DNA of 64,000 nt from positions 2,274,001 to 2,338,000 of the forward strand of contig CP099617.1 of assembly GCA_024072375.1 (NCBI GenBank). The letters run 5' to 3'. This DNA is from Sphingomonadaceae bacterium OTU29LAMAA1. GTDB lineage: Bacteria; Pseudomonadota; Alphaproteobacteria; Sphingomonadales; Sphingomonadaceae. The translations under genes were made by a program, and so were the position numbers. Positions 1 to 9,579 of the stretch are shown one piece after another. The notes below the pieces were generated by a model. That model worked only from the letters and a program-made list of their open reading frames with translations. It was not told the origin of the DNA and made no database searches. How positions within the stretch are numbered: the first letter of the stretch is position 1; every line of letters starts with the position of its first letter.

Positions 1-2309
1 GTCGACGGATTGAGGTTCACGCCCGCACCGAAGCTCTCGATGCCGGAGCGTGCGATCGCCCGATAGGCCGCGAGGCGCAGCTTCAGCTGATCGCTCAATT
101 CGAACGCCAGGTTGCTGCTCGGCAGGAAGTACCGATAGTGTCCCTTGGCGGTGTTCTGCGTCAGCTGCCCGGTCGGATCTACCGCCACCGTATAGGTGTC
201 CGCGCCCGGATCGATCGTGATCAGATAGGCTTGGCGAAAGCCCTTCGACGTGATCTTGGTATCGACGAAGCGGCCGCCGATGTTGCCGCTGAACGGAATG
301 GTGCCGGCATCGCCGCGGAAGCTCGCCATCGCATAGGCGGCGTAGATGCTCTCACGCACGTCGATGTCGCTGGGATCCCGCCCGTCCGCCGGATACGGCA
401 GCGCATCGTCGCTACCCGTGAAGGTGCGGAACAGGCAGTCGTTGTCGAACGTCGCCCACTGCCGCACGTTCGTGCCCTGCCCCGCCATGTAGGACTGGGT
501 GGTGAACGGCGCGCGACAATTCTGGTTCGCGGTGGTGATCAGCTGCGCCGGCGTCTGTCCGTTCAGCGCGACGAGCGTGTTGAGGTCGGCATTCCGCGCA
601 TTGTCGTTGGTACGGTGATGATTGCTGTAACGGGCACCGAACTTGAAAGCGTTGAAGAAGCCCTCCAGCTCGCGGTTTACGTCGAACCGACCAGCCCAGA
701 TGGCGTCCTTGCGATCCGTGGCGAAGCGGTTGCGCGCATAGACGGCGTTGGCGGCGGTGTTGAGGAAGTTCGCCGGGTTGGTGACATCGAAGTTGTCGAA
801 CACGACGTTCGGCACGACATCGTCGTCGAGGTAGCTCAGCGTGTAGCCGACGCGGTTGGTCGAGCGCATGCGCGTCTGCTTCTGTGTCTCGGTACGATGC
901 GACTTGGAATAGGAACCGTCGGCGGTGAACTGCCACGGTCCCGGCGTGTAGCTGAGGGTTACGCCTCCGCCGATATAGTCCTCGTCGCGGTTGCGGCGCT
1001 CCAGCTGGTCCTCGACGAAGCTGTTGCCGCGGTAGCTGATCAGCGCTCCCTTCGAATAGCCGTTGTCGCCGGTGCCGATCACCAGCGGCTGCACGCCGCG
1101 CAGCCCTTCGGTGATGCCCAGCACGTTGCGCTTTTCCAGGCTGTCACGCGTCGAATATTGACCGTCGAACGTGATGTCGAAATCGGGGGCGGGCCGCCAT
1201 TGCAGCGCACCGATCAGCGCGTTGCGCACCTCTGCGGTCTGCTGCGTGCGGAAGCTGCGCGAGCTGTTGGCGTAATATACGTCGCCGCGGGTTTCGCCGA
1301 CGGTCGTGCCGGTGACGGCGCGCGGCGCGTTCGCGAGCGCACAATTCGCGCTTGCGCCGGCTGCGGTCAACTGCGCCGCCGTCCCGGTCAGGAGCGACGG
1401 ATTGAGCGCGCTGGTGTTGCACGGCTGGAACGTGGCGTTGGCGTTGTAATAGTCTTCCGGCGCGGTCGTGTCCTGACGCTGGAAGCCGATCGACAGGCCT
1501 ATGTCGCCGATGCCGGTCTTGAACACGTCGGTGTAGGAGAGGTTGGCGCGATAGCCGAGGCCGTCTTCCTGATAGACGTCGTCTGCCTTCGGCTGGAAGT
1601 CGCCACGGATCTCGAACTGCAGACGGCGTTTGCCGTAGTCGAGCGGCTTGATCGAGCGCAGTTCGATGACGCCGCCGACGCCACCTTCGAGGAAGTCGGC
1701 CTGCTGTGTCTTGTAGACGAGCACGCCGTTGACGAGCTCCGACGGGAATTGCTGGAACGCGACGGAGCGGTCGCCGCCTGCCGTCGAGACTTCGCGCCCG
1801 TTGAACGTCGCGAAGCTGAGCGTCGGCCCCAGGCCGCGCACCGACAGTTCGTTGGCATTGCCCTTGAAGCGGTCCGCAGAAACGCCCGCGATCCGCTCCA
1901 GCGTATCGCCGACGCTATTGTCCGGCGTCGCGCCGATTTCGTCGCTGACGAGGCCATCGACGACGACGGTCGCGTTGCGCTTCAACTCGATCGAGGTCCG
2001 CTGCGTCGCGCGCGCACCGGTGACGACGATGTCTGCGCCAGCCTGTTCGCCGGCGTCCCGTGCGGCCTGTGCGATCGGATCGACGGGTCCGGCGACCTCG
2101 TCCGTCCGCGCCTGCGTCGGATCCTGCGGCGCACCTTCGGGCTGCACGGGGTTGGGCTGAACGCTTGGCGAAGCCACGCTGCCGCTGTTCGCCGACCCTT
2201 GAACTGGCGCCTGCTGCGCCGCGACAGCAACTGGCACCATGGCCAGGATTGCCGCCGACCCCAGCAACACCGAGCGACCCTTGGCCTTCGCAGATGTCCG
2301 TACCAGCAC
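1..2309 (-). CDS. TonB-dependent receptor, C-terminus beyond left edge
   Basis: An outer-membrane TonB-dependent receptor, read leftwards and cut by the window edge. About 769 residues are visible. The likely start is a GTG at 2309, preceded by a strong GGGGAGGA ribosome site, and it opens a typical signal peptide ending in AVAAQQ. After a low-complexity linker the plug domain begins with DIVVTGARA and continues with DTLERIAGV and LSVRGLGP, as in receptors of the oligosaccharide-import class. The remainder is beta-barrel sequence rich in aromatic strands and Asn/Asp loops. It faces the hydrolase operon to its right and probably imports fragments of the same polysaccharide. The ligand cannot be read from sequence. 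Two copies of a candidate GntR operator lie 68-125 bases upstream of the start. Confidence 0.93.
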   Translation of the reverse strand, partial: MLVRTSAKAKGRSVLLGSAAILAMVPVAVAAQQAPVQGSANSGSVASPSVQPNPVQPEGAPQDPTQARTDEVAGPVDPIAQAARDAGEQAGADIVVTGARATQRTSIELKRNATVVVDGLVSDEIGATPDNSVGDTLERIAGVSADRFKGNANELSVRGLGPTLSFATFNGREVSTAGGDRSVAFQQFPSELVNGVLVYKTQQADFLEGGVGGVIELRSIKPLDYGKRRLQFEIRGDFQPKADDVYQEDGLGYRANLSYTDVFKTGIGDIGLSIGFQRQDTTAPEDYYNANATFQPCNTSALNPSLLTGTAAQLTAAGASANCALANAPRAVTGTTVGETRGDVYYANSSRSFRTQQTAEVRNALIGALQWRPAPDFDITFDGQYSTRDSLEKRNVLGITEGLRGVQPLVIGTGDNGYSKGALISYRGNSFVEDQLERRNRDEDYIGGGVTLSYTPGPWQFTADGSYSKSHRTETQKQTRMRSTNRVGYTLSYLDDDVVPNVVFDNFDVTNPANFLNTAANAVYARNRFATDRKDAIWAGRFDVNRELEGFFNAFKFGARYSNHHRTNDNARNADLNTLVALNGQTPAQLITTANQNCRAPFTTQSYMAGQGTNVRQWATFDNDCLFRTFTGSDDALPYPADGRDPSDIDVRESIYAAYAMASFRGDAGTIPFSGNIGGRFVDTKITSKGFRQAYLITIDPGADTYTVAVDPTGQLTQNTAKGHYRYFLPSSNLAFELSDQLKLRLAAYRAIARSGIESFGAGVNLNPS

Positions 2310-2376
2310 TTTCCATCCTCCCCTTGACGGTGCGGTGATGCTCAATGGCTCACTGCTACCGGTGTCATGTCGTTTC

Positions 2377-2434
2377 GATGTCATACAACTATGAAAAACA
2401 CTGTCAACGGCTGTCGCTCATGTTGTCGTACATC
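2377..2434. promoter_or_regulatory. Two candidate GntR operators upstream of the left TBDT
   Basis: In the gap between the left TBDT start and the GH105 stop (2310-2638), GATGTCATACAAC lies at 2377-2389 and GTTGTCGTACATC at 2422-2434. Each matches 11 of 13 bases of the palindrome GTTGTCATACAAC that recurs at other promoters of this locus. The stretch is locally AT-rich, as expected of a promoter. The remaining gap sequence up to 2638 shows no gene. That the locally encoded FadR-type regulator binds here is an inference. Confidence 0.5.
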
Positions 2435-2638
2435 AATATGAAAAATTTTGCTGATTCATGATGCTTTGGAAGCGTCGTGACGTGTGAAGTCGGCTCGATT
2501 TTCGATGCTTGGGTCGGGCGGGCGTGGTGACACATGCCGACCGTTTCGTCGGTCGCTGGCCGCAACATCATCCGGAAGGGCGATCGGATCGACGGCTTCG
2601 GGACGGGAACCGACGAAGACCGCTTCCCCGGATCGGCA

Positions 2639-3772
2639 TCACCTGCGCACGCCTGTTTGCGCCAGATCATACATAGCGGTCCCGGCCAGCACATAGGCCC
2701 CGGTGCCGTAATATTGCGTCTCGGAGGCGGAGACCGCATCCGGCCGATCGCTTACCTGCTGCACCCAGCCGAGCATGCCGTCAGGCTGAACGGCCCTGTT
2801 CAGCGCCTCCCAGCCGCGGATGGCCGCTGGCTGATAAATCCGCCGATCAAGAATGCCCGCCTTTACACCCCACGCGAAGGCATAGGTGAAGAAGCCCGTT
2901 CCGCTCGACTCCGGAGGCGTTCCGCTGCCGTTGTCGAGCAGGGACGGCGCCCAGTAACCATCGGGCTTTTGCAGCGCCACCAATCGACTCGCCATGTCGC
3001 GAAACATCTTTATGTAGTATGCGCGATGTGGGTCGCCGCGAGGCAAGGTGTCGATCACACGGGCCAAGCCGGCCATGACCCAGCCGTTGCCACGGCTCCA
3101 GAAGAGCTTGCGTCCGGCCGCATCCCGACGATCGAAGAAACGGCTGTCCCGAAAGAAGAGGCGCTCGGCGGGATCGTAGAGATAGTCGGCGGTCGCGCGA
3201 AACTCGTCATGCACGAACGTCGCGTAGCGCGGGTCGCGCAGCGTGCGCCCCAGGCGCAACAGCGTCGGCGGCGCCATGAAAAGCGCGTCGCACCAGCACC
3301 AGCGATCCGTGCAGGCCGAATCGCCACTGCCGGGATTTCGCGGCACGAATGCCAACGCTCCCTGCGGGCGGTGACTGAAGACGTTGTCGAAATACGCTTT
3401 CGCAGGTGCGATCGCGGCACGCCCGCCACCATGACGCGAGGCCCATTCCCACGCCTGGGCGATCAGCTGGTCATCCGCATGGAAGGGCTTGTCGCCCAAC
3501 CGCCATTGCTGCGCACGACCAAGTTCCAGCAGGGGGGCGACGTAGTGCGGATCACGATCCGCAAGTTCGGTCAGCGCGACCCAGAATGTCGCCTGCTGCC
3601 AGTCGCGCGGATTGCGGGCACTGGCGCGTGCGGCCGGCATGTGATCGATGCTGTCCTTATGAGCCAATTGCCAGTCGGCCACGCGACGGGTCGACGCGAG
3701 TATCGCATCCGGGGTCGGGAGAACCGGCTGCGCGGCAACAGCCGCGACCAGAGCCAATGGTATCAGCATCAT
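2639..3772 (-). CDS. GH105 unsaturated uronyl hydrolase
   Basis: A 377-residue glycoside hydrolase of family 105 (YteR/RhiN-like), which removes the 4,5-unsaturated uronic acid left by polysaccharide lyases. A short hydrophobic signal peptide covers residues 1-14. Family signatures are WCWCDALFMAPP around residues 158-169, with the expected catalytic Asp at about 162, then SRGNGWVMAGL, DGYWAPSL and SSGTGFFTYAF. The ATG at 3772 overlaps the TGA of the upstream GH3 gene, so the two are translationally coupled. Family members act on unsaturated rhamnogalacturonyl or glucuronyl ends, and the sequence alone does not decide which. The length is normal for the family. Confidence 0.9.
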   Translation of the reverse strand: MMLIPLALVAAVAAQPVLPTPDAILASTRRVADWQLAHKDSIDHMPAARASARNPRDWQQATFWVALTELADRDPHYVAPLLELGRAQQWRLGDKPFHADDQLIAQAWEWASRHGGGRAAIAPAKAYFDNVFSHRPQGALAFVPRNPGSGDSACTDRWCWCDALFMAPPTLLRLGRTLRDPRYATFVHDEFRATADYLYDPAERLFFRDSRFFDRRDAAGRKLFWSRGNGWVMAGLARVIDTLPRGDPHRAYYIKMFRDMASRLVALQKPDGYWAPSLLDNGSGTPPESSGTGFFTYAFAWGVKAGILDRRIYQPAAIRGWEALNRAVQPDGMLGWVQQVSDRPDAVSASETQYYGTGAYVLAGTAMYDLAQTGVRR

Positions 3773-6234
3773 GGGCACACAACCTTTCCTCTCATGGGTT
3801 GAACTTCGATTGCCGACACGGTGACCCGCAGAGCGCCCGTCGTCGTCATGACGAACGGCGCGGTAACGCGACCCGCATCGCCGCCGGCCATACAGCCGAC
3901 AGGGACGCGAAGCGTTTGCCAGCCCTGCCCTGCCAGATCCCTCAGCGCCCGGGTCACGTCGCGTTTCCCCGTGCACCCTGGTCCGCAACGCAGTTCGACT
4001 GCGACGGGTGCGGCGGGAGCGGCATCGACCCTGATGGCGAGCGTTAGCGCCAATGGACCATATCGCGACCAGTCGGCAGCGCGCGGTTCCGCTATCAGCA
4101 GCGATCCGCGCGAACGGCCACTCCACGCGGCCTCGACCGAATCCTCCTGCCGGTCGCGATCCACCAGGCGGACTGCCACGGACCCGTTGTTCGCTACGCC
4201 GGTGACCGTCTGCGGGCTGTCGTTGGCTCCGTCGATCTTCAGCGAGCGCCCACCCTGTGCGCGACCGGCGCTGAACAGAAAGCCCACCGGCGATCCCCCA
4301 CCCTCCTGAACGCCGGACACTTCCGGCAGGACATTCCACAAGGTGCGTTGTCGAAGGGTCAGGCCGTAGCCAAACGGAAACAACGGCCGGTAACCGGTGT
4401 CACCGCTATTCAGTGGCAGGCCTTTGGCATCGGCAGGCCACGAGAAGGGCAACCGACCCCGGAAGTCGGAATGGCCGAACAGCACGTCCGCGACGCCCCC
4501 GCCTTCTCCACCGGGCAGCCACGCGGCAACGAAGGCATCCGCGCTGTTGATGTGCCGGTTGATCCATAGGGGACGTCCGGACAGGAACACGGCGACCACC
4601 GGTATGCCATCCGCCTTCAGCCGCTTCATGGTCGCAAGTGCATCATGCGTGTCGTCGAACAGCAGGTCGGCGCGATCCCCCTGGAATTCCGCGTAGGGAT
4701 CTTCGCCGAAAACCACCACCGCGACATCCGGTCTGGCGGAATAGCGGCCGTCCGGCGCGATCTCGACATGACCGCCCCCGCGCCTCACCGCCTCTGCAAT
4801 CCCGGCACCGATCGACTGCGCATGGGGGAAGTGTTCCGGCTTGGTCCCCGTGCCCTGCCACGTCAGCGTCCAGCCTCCCGACTGCTTTGCGACGTCGTCG
4901 GCACCATCCCCCGACACGAGGACGCGAGCAGACGCCTTCAGCGGGAGGACACCCTGGTTCTTGAGCAGCACCAGCGATTCCCGAACGGCCTGCCTCGCGA
5001 TCGCGCGATGTTCCGCCGACCCGAGCAATTCGTAGCGTCCGGCGAAAGGACGCGATGACGGACGTCCGGCCTCGAACAACCCGGCGCGCAGCTTGACCCG
5101 CAGGATGCGCCTCACGGCATCGTCGAGCCGCGCCATCGGCAGCGTCCCCGTCCGCGCCGCCGCGAGCGTCGTGGCATACAGCTGGCGCCAGCTTGCCGGC
5201 GCCATGTACATGTCGAGCCCCGCCGCCATCGATGCGGGACAGTCTGTCGGCGAGCAGCCGGGAACCTTGGCATGGCCATCCCAGTCGCCGACGATCAGGC
5301 CATCGAAACCCCAGCGATGCTTCAGCACGCCCTTGAGCAGGTCGGCGTTGCCGTGCATCTTGACGCCGTTCCAGCTCGAGAAGCTGGCCATGACCGACTG
5401 TACGCCCGCGCTCAGCGCCGCGCGATATGCCGGCGCGTGCAACCGGATCAACGTGGCCTCGTCGCTCCTGGCGTCGCCGCGATCGCGACCATCCAGCGTA
5501 CCCCCATCGGCAAGGAAATGCTTGGCGGTTGCTATGACGTGACCGCCCTTCAACCAGTCGCGATCGCCGCGTCGACCCTGCAGTCCCTCCACGTAGGGTC
5601 CGGCGTACGACGTGACCAACGCCGGATCTTCCGAGAAGCTTTCGTACGTCCGGCCCCAGCGATCATCGCGAGCGACGGCGATCGTCGGCGCGAACGTCCA
5701 GTCGAGGCCGGTCACCCGCAGCTCCTTGGCCGTCACCTCGCCGATCTTCCTGATCAATGCCGGATCACGCGCTGCCCCGAGACCGATGTTGTGCGGGAAA
5801 AGCGTTGCACCGACGATGTTGTTATGGCCGTGCACGGCATCGCTTCCCCAGATCACGGGGATGCGGGGCAATGTGCCGTTCGGCCGCATCGACGCATCGT
5901 AATAGGCGTCCGCCGCCGCGACCCAAGCCGACGCGGGCCCGAATTCGTCGCCACCCGGTGACGAGCTGCCGCCGTTCAGCACGGATCCGAGATGATATCT
6001 GGCCACGTCCTCCGGCGTCGCGCTCGCGATGTCCGCCTGGATCGTCTGTCCGACCTTCTGCTCCAGCGACATGGCCGCTAGCATCGCCTCGATGCGCCGT
6101 TCGGCCGCCGGGTCGGCCGTTGATGTCGCCACGGCAGGCCAGCGTTCCGGGTGAATCTCTCGATTCATTTGCGCGCCGGCCGCCACCGCGACACACGATG
6201 CCATACCTGCCAGACCGATGACCACGCGCCGCAC
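3769..6234 (-). CDS. GH3 beta-glycosidase with ExoP-like C-terminal domain
   Basis: A secreted glycoside hydrolase family 3 enzyme of about 821 residues. The start is taken as GTG 6234, because it follows GAGGGAGAG and opens a signal peptide (VRRVVIGLAGMASC onward). The N-terminal barrel carries the substrate-binding KHFLADGGT region and the nucleophile motif VGDWDGH. The second GH3 domain (SLVLLKNQGVLPL, GEDPYAEFQGDRADL, FPFGYGL) is complete. A C-terminal beta-sandwich of about 180 residues resembles the ExoP-type domain of exo-1,3/1,4-beta-glucan glucohydrolases. It is coupled to GH105 and probably trims beta-linked glucose or xylose from the substrate. The sugar specificity is unknown. A perfect candidate operator lies about 75 bases upstream. 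Confidence 0.92.
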   Translation of the reverse strand: MRRVVIGLAGMASCVAVAAGAQMNREIHPERWPAVATSTADPAAERRIEAMLAAMSLEQKVGQTIQADIASATPEDVARYHLGSVLNGGSSSPGGDEFGPASAWVAAADAYYDASMRPNGTLPRIPVIWGSDAVHGHNNIVGATLFPHNIGLGAARDPALIRKIGEVTAKELRVTGLDWTFAPTIAVARDDRWGRTYESFSEDPALVTSYAGPYVEGLQGRRGDRDWLKGGHVIATAKHFLADGGTLDGRDRGDARSDEATLIRLHAPAYRAALSAGVQSVMASFSSWNGVKMHGNADLLKGVLKHRWGFDGLIVGDWDGHAKVPGCSPTDCPASMAAGLDMYMAPASWRQLYATTLAAARTGTLPMARLDDAVRRILRVKLRAGLFEAGRPSSRPFAGRYELLGSAEHRAIARQAVRESLVLLKNQGVLPLKASARVLVSGDGADDVAKQSGGWTLTWQGTGTKPEHFPHAQSIGAGIAEAVRRGGGHVEIAPDGRYSARPDVAVVVFGEDPYAEFQGDRADLLFDDTHDALATMKRLKADGIPVVAVFLSGRPLWINRHINSADAFVAAWLPGGEGGGVADVLFGHSDFRGRLPFSWPADAKGLPLNSGDTGYRPLFPFGYGLTLRQRTLWNVLPEVSGVQEGGGSPVGFLFSAGRAQGGRSLKIDGANDSPQTVTGVANNGSVAVRLVDRDRQEDSVEAAWSGRSRGSLLIAEPRAADWSRYGPLALTLAIRVDAAPAAPVAVELRCGPGCTGKRDVTRALRDLAGQGWQTLRVPVGCMAGGDAGRVTAPFVMTTTGALRVTVSAIEVQPMRGKVVCP

Positions 6235-6307
6235 GATGCTCTCCCTCTTCGCCGATCGACGCCGACTGAAGACACCTCTTTCCTTTTCCGCCGCAGCTGT
6301 CAATAAT

Positions 6308-6320
6308 GTTGTCACACAAC
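6308..6320. promoter_or_regulatory. Candidate GntR operator upstream of GH3
   Basis: GTTGTCACACAAC is a perfect palindrome (GTTGT-3-ACAAC) and the clearest copy of the 13-bp motif repeated across the locus. It sits about 75 bases upstream of the GH3 start and about 500 bases before the divergent regulator gene. The spacing fits an operator that overlaps the GH3-GH105 promoter. Binding by the local FadR-type regulator is inferred from family knowledge, because FadR-type proteins bind short dyads of this size. Confidence 0.6.
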
Positions 6321-6824
6321 CAGCCGAACGGCAGAGGGGATGGTCTGATTGCCGCGCGATCGTTCGCCGGACTTGCCGTCGTCTGCCCAGCGCAAACGGG
6401 GACCGCATGTCACGATTGATGCCCAGCTTCACCCTTCTCGCCCCGCTCATGCTGGGCTGCGTATTGGCCGGACATCCGAATGCCGCTGCAGTCGGAGAAG
6501 ACGTTTGGGCGGCGGTGTTCGCGCCCAGCGCGATCCGGGACGCCTTCACGAACTTGCAACGTCGGATGGGAGAGCACGACGATCAGCGCGCACCGGTCCG
6601 GGTCGTGGTCGGACAGCCGTTCGTCTCCTACACGGGCGCAGCATCGGATCGTGGCCTCGATGTCGACGGCCGAGGCGACGGGCAGGCCTATGGCGACGGT
6701 CGGGCGCCACACTTCAGCCCGGCGGATCGCTGAGATGCTGCGATCCGTGACAAACCAGACTTCTGCTGCAACAGTGCCCGCCAATCGCGCATCCATCATT
6801 CCGATGCAGAATAGAAGCGAGCCA
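6321..6824. other. Unassigned 500-base gap between GH3 and gntR
   Basis: This stretch must contain the regulator's promoter, but I cannot place it. It is open on the + strand from ATG 6408 (MSRLMPSFTLLAPLMLGC..., about 108 residues, signal-peptide-like start, ending 6733). The - strand is also open across it. Neither reading has recognisable motifs, and the + reading degenerates into Asp/Arg/Gly-rich sequence typical of a wrong frame in GC-rich DNA. No gene is called. Confidence 0.4.
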
Positions 6825-7559
6825 ATGCCGATAACGAAAGCCGCCTCTCTCGCCGACAGTCTGGTCCAGCAGTTCGAACAGAAGATCGAGAGAGGCGAAC
6901 TGCCACCCGGTTCGAGGTTCCCGACCGAGAAGGTGGTGACGGAGGAATTCGGCGTCAGCCGAACCGTGGTGCGGGAGGCATTCGCCCGGCTTACGGCGCG
7001 TGGACTCCTCATTTCGAAGCGGGGATCGGGAGCCTATGTCGCGGATGGCGCGCAATACCGCGCGTTTCAGGTAACGCCGCAGGAAGTCAGCGCGATCGAG
7101 GACGTGCTCAAGCTGCTCGAAATGCGCATGGGATTCGAAACCGAGATGGCACAGCTCGCCGCCGTGCGCCGTTCCGATGACGATCTCGCCGCGATGAGAA
7201 TGGCGTTGGATGCGATGGGAAAGAGTCAGGACGTCGATGCCTCCATCGCCGCCGACGCGGCTTTCCACGGGGCGATCGCCCATGCGACCGGGAACATCTA
7301 TTATACGCGTTTCACGGAGTTCCTGGGCGTTCGCTTCATTCCTTCCCGCCGGCTCTATCTGCAGGCCGACGATCCGGTGATCCATGCGGGCTACGCCGCC
7401 ACCATCAATCGCGACCATCTCGCCATCTACAAGGCCATTGCCGCCGGCGATGCCGCCAAAGCGGGCAGGGCGGCGCGCCAGCACATGCAAAAGAGCTTCG
7501 AACGCTATGACGCGCTCGCTGGCCGGGCTTTCACGAGCGAACCGACCGCCACCTTGTAG
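6825..7559 (+). CDS. FadR-subfamily GntR transcriptional regulator
   Basis: A 244-residue regulator. The N-terminal winged helix is clear (GELPPGSRFPTE, VSRTVVREAFARLTARGL, KRGSGAYV, residues about 15-75). It is followed by an all-helical FCD effector domain that contains DAAFHGAIAHATGN, including Asp and His residues that bind metal in this subfamily. FadR-type regulators of uronate and hexuronate pathways (UxuR/ExuR-like) usually repress and are released by a sugar acid. The start at ATG 6825 follows AGAAGCGAG; an in-frame ATG at 6804 is possible. It is followed by GH2 and uxuA in the same direction and is the obvious local regulator of the locus. The effector is not known but is probably a uronate intermediate. 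Confidence 0.88.
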   Translation: MPITKAASLADSLVQQFEQKIERGELPPGSRFPTEKVVTEEFGVSRTVVREAFARLTARGLLISKRGSGAYVADGAQYRAFQVTPQEVSAIEDVLKLLEMRMGFETEMAQLAAVRRSDDDLAAMRMALDAMGKSQDVDASIAADAAFHGAIAHATGNIYYTRFTEFLGVRFIPSRRLYLQADDPVIHAGYAATINRDHLAIYKAIAAGDAAKAGRAARQHMQKSFERYDALAGRAFTSEPTATL

Positions 7560-7652
7560 AAGGCCATGATCGGGAGGTCGGATGCCCCCGCGAAAGCGGA
7601 GAGCGGCCTTCCCACCTGCCTCTTCGATCGCCTGTGTCATCCGGTGAAGAAC

Positions 7653-9572
7653 ATGTCGAAAGGGTTCAACTTGCTCCGCTCAACATCGATGTTCTGCGCA
7701 GTCGTGCTGCTCGCATCGACGAACGGGGTGCTGGCTCGACAGCCGGACACCACCACCACGATTGCCACCTCCCCGCTCCTGGTCGCCGGAGATCTTCGTC
7801 CGGGCATCGACCTTGGCGGGACCTGGCACTATTCCGTCGATCCCTATCGTTCCGGCATCGCCGGCTTCCACGGTGGAGCGCCAGGTCGCAGCGAGACGCG
7901 CTGGATCGACATTGATGTCGGCGAAACGATGCGCAAGGAACCACGCAGCCTGTTCGAGTTCGATATGGACCGCGCACCGACTGCCACCTTGCCGGGAAGC
8001 TGGCTCATCCACGCGGCCGAGATGCGGCACTATCAGGGACTGGTCTGGTATCAGCGCCACTTCACGGCAAGGAAGATGCCCGGCAGGCGCGTGTTTCTAC
8101 GCTTCGGCGGGGCCAATTACTCCGGGCGCGTCTACCTCAACGGCCAGTCGATCGGTCAGCACGAAGGCGGGTTCACACCTTTCGCCTTCGAGGTCACGCA
8201 GGCACTTCGGAACGGCGACAATCAGATAACCGTCGGCGTCGATTCGACACTGACGAAAGCGACCGTTCCACCTCCCGTCACGGACTGGGAGAATTATGGC
8301 GGGATCACACGCGACGTCCGCCTGATCGATACGGCGGATACCTACGTCGATGATGCCTGGATCAGGCTGACACGGGATGGCCGTATCGCCGCGGACGTGC
8401 ATCTCGACGGACCGCAGGCCGCTGATCGGGCCGTCACGTTGAAGATCGACGCTCTCAAGGTGACGCTGCACGGGCGAACCGATTCGAACGGTGATTGGCG
8501 GGGCCGGTTTTCTCCTCCGCGTACGCTGAAGCGTTGGTCACCGGACGAACCCCGACTGTATGACGTCCATGTCGAGGCCGGGGAAGATACGTGGCACGAT
8601 CGTATCGGGTTCAGGACCGTCGCGGTGCGTGGATCCGAAATCCTCCTCAACGGCAAGCCGATCTTCCTGCGCGGCGTGAGCATCCACGAGGAAGAGCTGG
8701 GGTCGTATCCCGGCCGTGTAATTACCCCCGCCGCCTCGCGCGCGCTGCTCAGCGAAGCCAAACAGGGGCTGCACGCCAATTTCGTCCGGCTTGCCCATTA
8801 CCCGCATTCGGAACTGACCACGCGCATGGCGGATGAGCTTGGAATGCTCGTCTGGAGCGAGGTGCCCGTCTATTGGCTGATCGCGTGGGACGACCCTGCG
8901 ACACTGGCTGCCGCGCGACGCATGATCGCCGACAACATCCACCGGGACCGCAACCGTGCCGCGATCGCAATATGGAGCGTTGCGAACGAGACGCCCGTCA
9001 CTCCGGCCCGCAACGCTTTCCTCGGAACCCTCATCCGGGACGTGCGCGGTCTGGACGACACCCGGCTCGTGAGTGCCGCTCTACTCGTCGATCGGGCGAA
9101 AAGCGTCGATTATCCCGTGATGACGATGAACGATCCGCTCGCCGGCCTGCTCGATGTCATGAGCATCAACACCTACAACGGCTGGTACAGCGACGATCGT
9201 CTGCCGGCCCTCGGCCGGTCGGAGTGGCGCGTACCCGGTGACAAGCCGCTCATCCTCTCCGAATTCGGCGCGGATGCAAAGGCTGGCTTCCACGACGATC
9301 GCTCCGAGCCCCAGAAGTTCTCCGAGGAATTCCAGGCCGACTATTATCGTGCGACGCTCGCCATGGCGATGAATATCCCGACGTTGCGCGGCATGTCGCC
9401 CTGGATCCTGAAGGATTTTCGTTCACCGCGGAGGCAGAACGCATTCCAGCAGGGCTGGAATCGCAAGGGTCTGATCTCGGAGACAGGGCAACGCAAATCC
9501 GCGTTCGATGTCCTGTCCGCATTCTACGCACGTCAACGGAACGCTGGCCCCATGATGAAGACCGCGAAGTGA
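7653..9572 (+). CDS. GH2 beta-glucuronidase-type hydrolase
   Basis: A 639-residue secreted family 2 glycosidase with a signal peptide (residues 1 to about 28). It has the sandwich, immunoglobulin and barrel domains of the family. The acid/base Glu is in WSVANETP (about 446) and the nucleophile in LILSEFGAD (about 537). After the nucleophile, GWNRKGLI (about 602-608) supplies the Asn-x-Lys pair that in E. coli GUS clamps the substrate carboxylate, so a beta-glucuronidase or beta-galacturonidase is more likely than a beta-galactosidase. ATG 7653 follows GGTGAAGAAC. Seven bases separate its stop from uxuA, which would process glucuronate after conversion to mannonate. Confidence 0.9.
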   Translation: MSKGFNLLRSTSMFCAVVLLASTNGVLARQPDTTTTIATSPLLVAGDLRPGIDLGGTWHYSVDPYRSGIAGFHGGAPGRSETRWIDIDVGETMRKEPRSLFEFDMDRAPTATLPGSWLIHAAEMRHYQGLVWYQRHFTARKMPGRRVFLRFGGANYSGRVYLNGQSIGQHEGGFTPFAFEVTQALRNGDNQITVGVDSTLTKATVPPPVTDWENYGGITRDVRLIDTADTYVDDAWIRLTRDGRIAADVHLDGPQAADRAVTLKIDALKVTLHGRTDSNGDWRGRFSPPRTLKRWSPDEPRLYDVHVEAGEDTWHDRIGFRTVAVRGSEILLNGKPIFLRGVSIHEEELGSYPGRVITPAASRALLSEAKQGLHANFVRLAHYPHSELTTRMADELGMLVWSEVPVYWLIAWDDPATLAAARRMIADNIHRDRNRAAIAIWSVANETPVTPARNAFLGTLIRDVRGLDDTRLVSAALLVDRAKSVDYPVMTMNDPLAGLLDVMSINTYNGWYSDDRLPALGRSEWRVPGDKPLILSEFGADAKAGFHDDRSEPQKFSEEFQADYYRATLAMAMNIPTLRGMSPWILKDFRSPRRQNAFQQGWNRKGLISETGQRKSAFDVLSAFYARQRNAGPMMKTAK

Positions 9573-9579
9573 GCACGCT

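Noticed and set aside
138..2327. Long open frame on the + strand opposite the left TBDT
   Set aside because: It is antisense to a clear receptor, has Arg/Val/Ala-rich composition and no domain; a GC-rich shadow.
6408..6733. Small + strand frame with a lipoprotein-like start between GH3 and gntR
   Set aside because: There is no ribosome site, the lipobox is imperfect, and the C-terminal half looks like out-of-frame sequence; kept only as a note on the gap.
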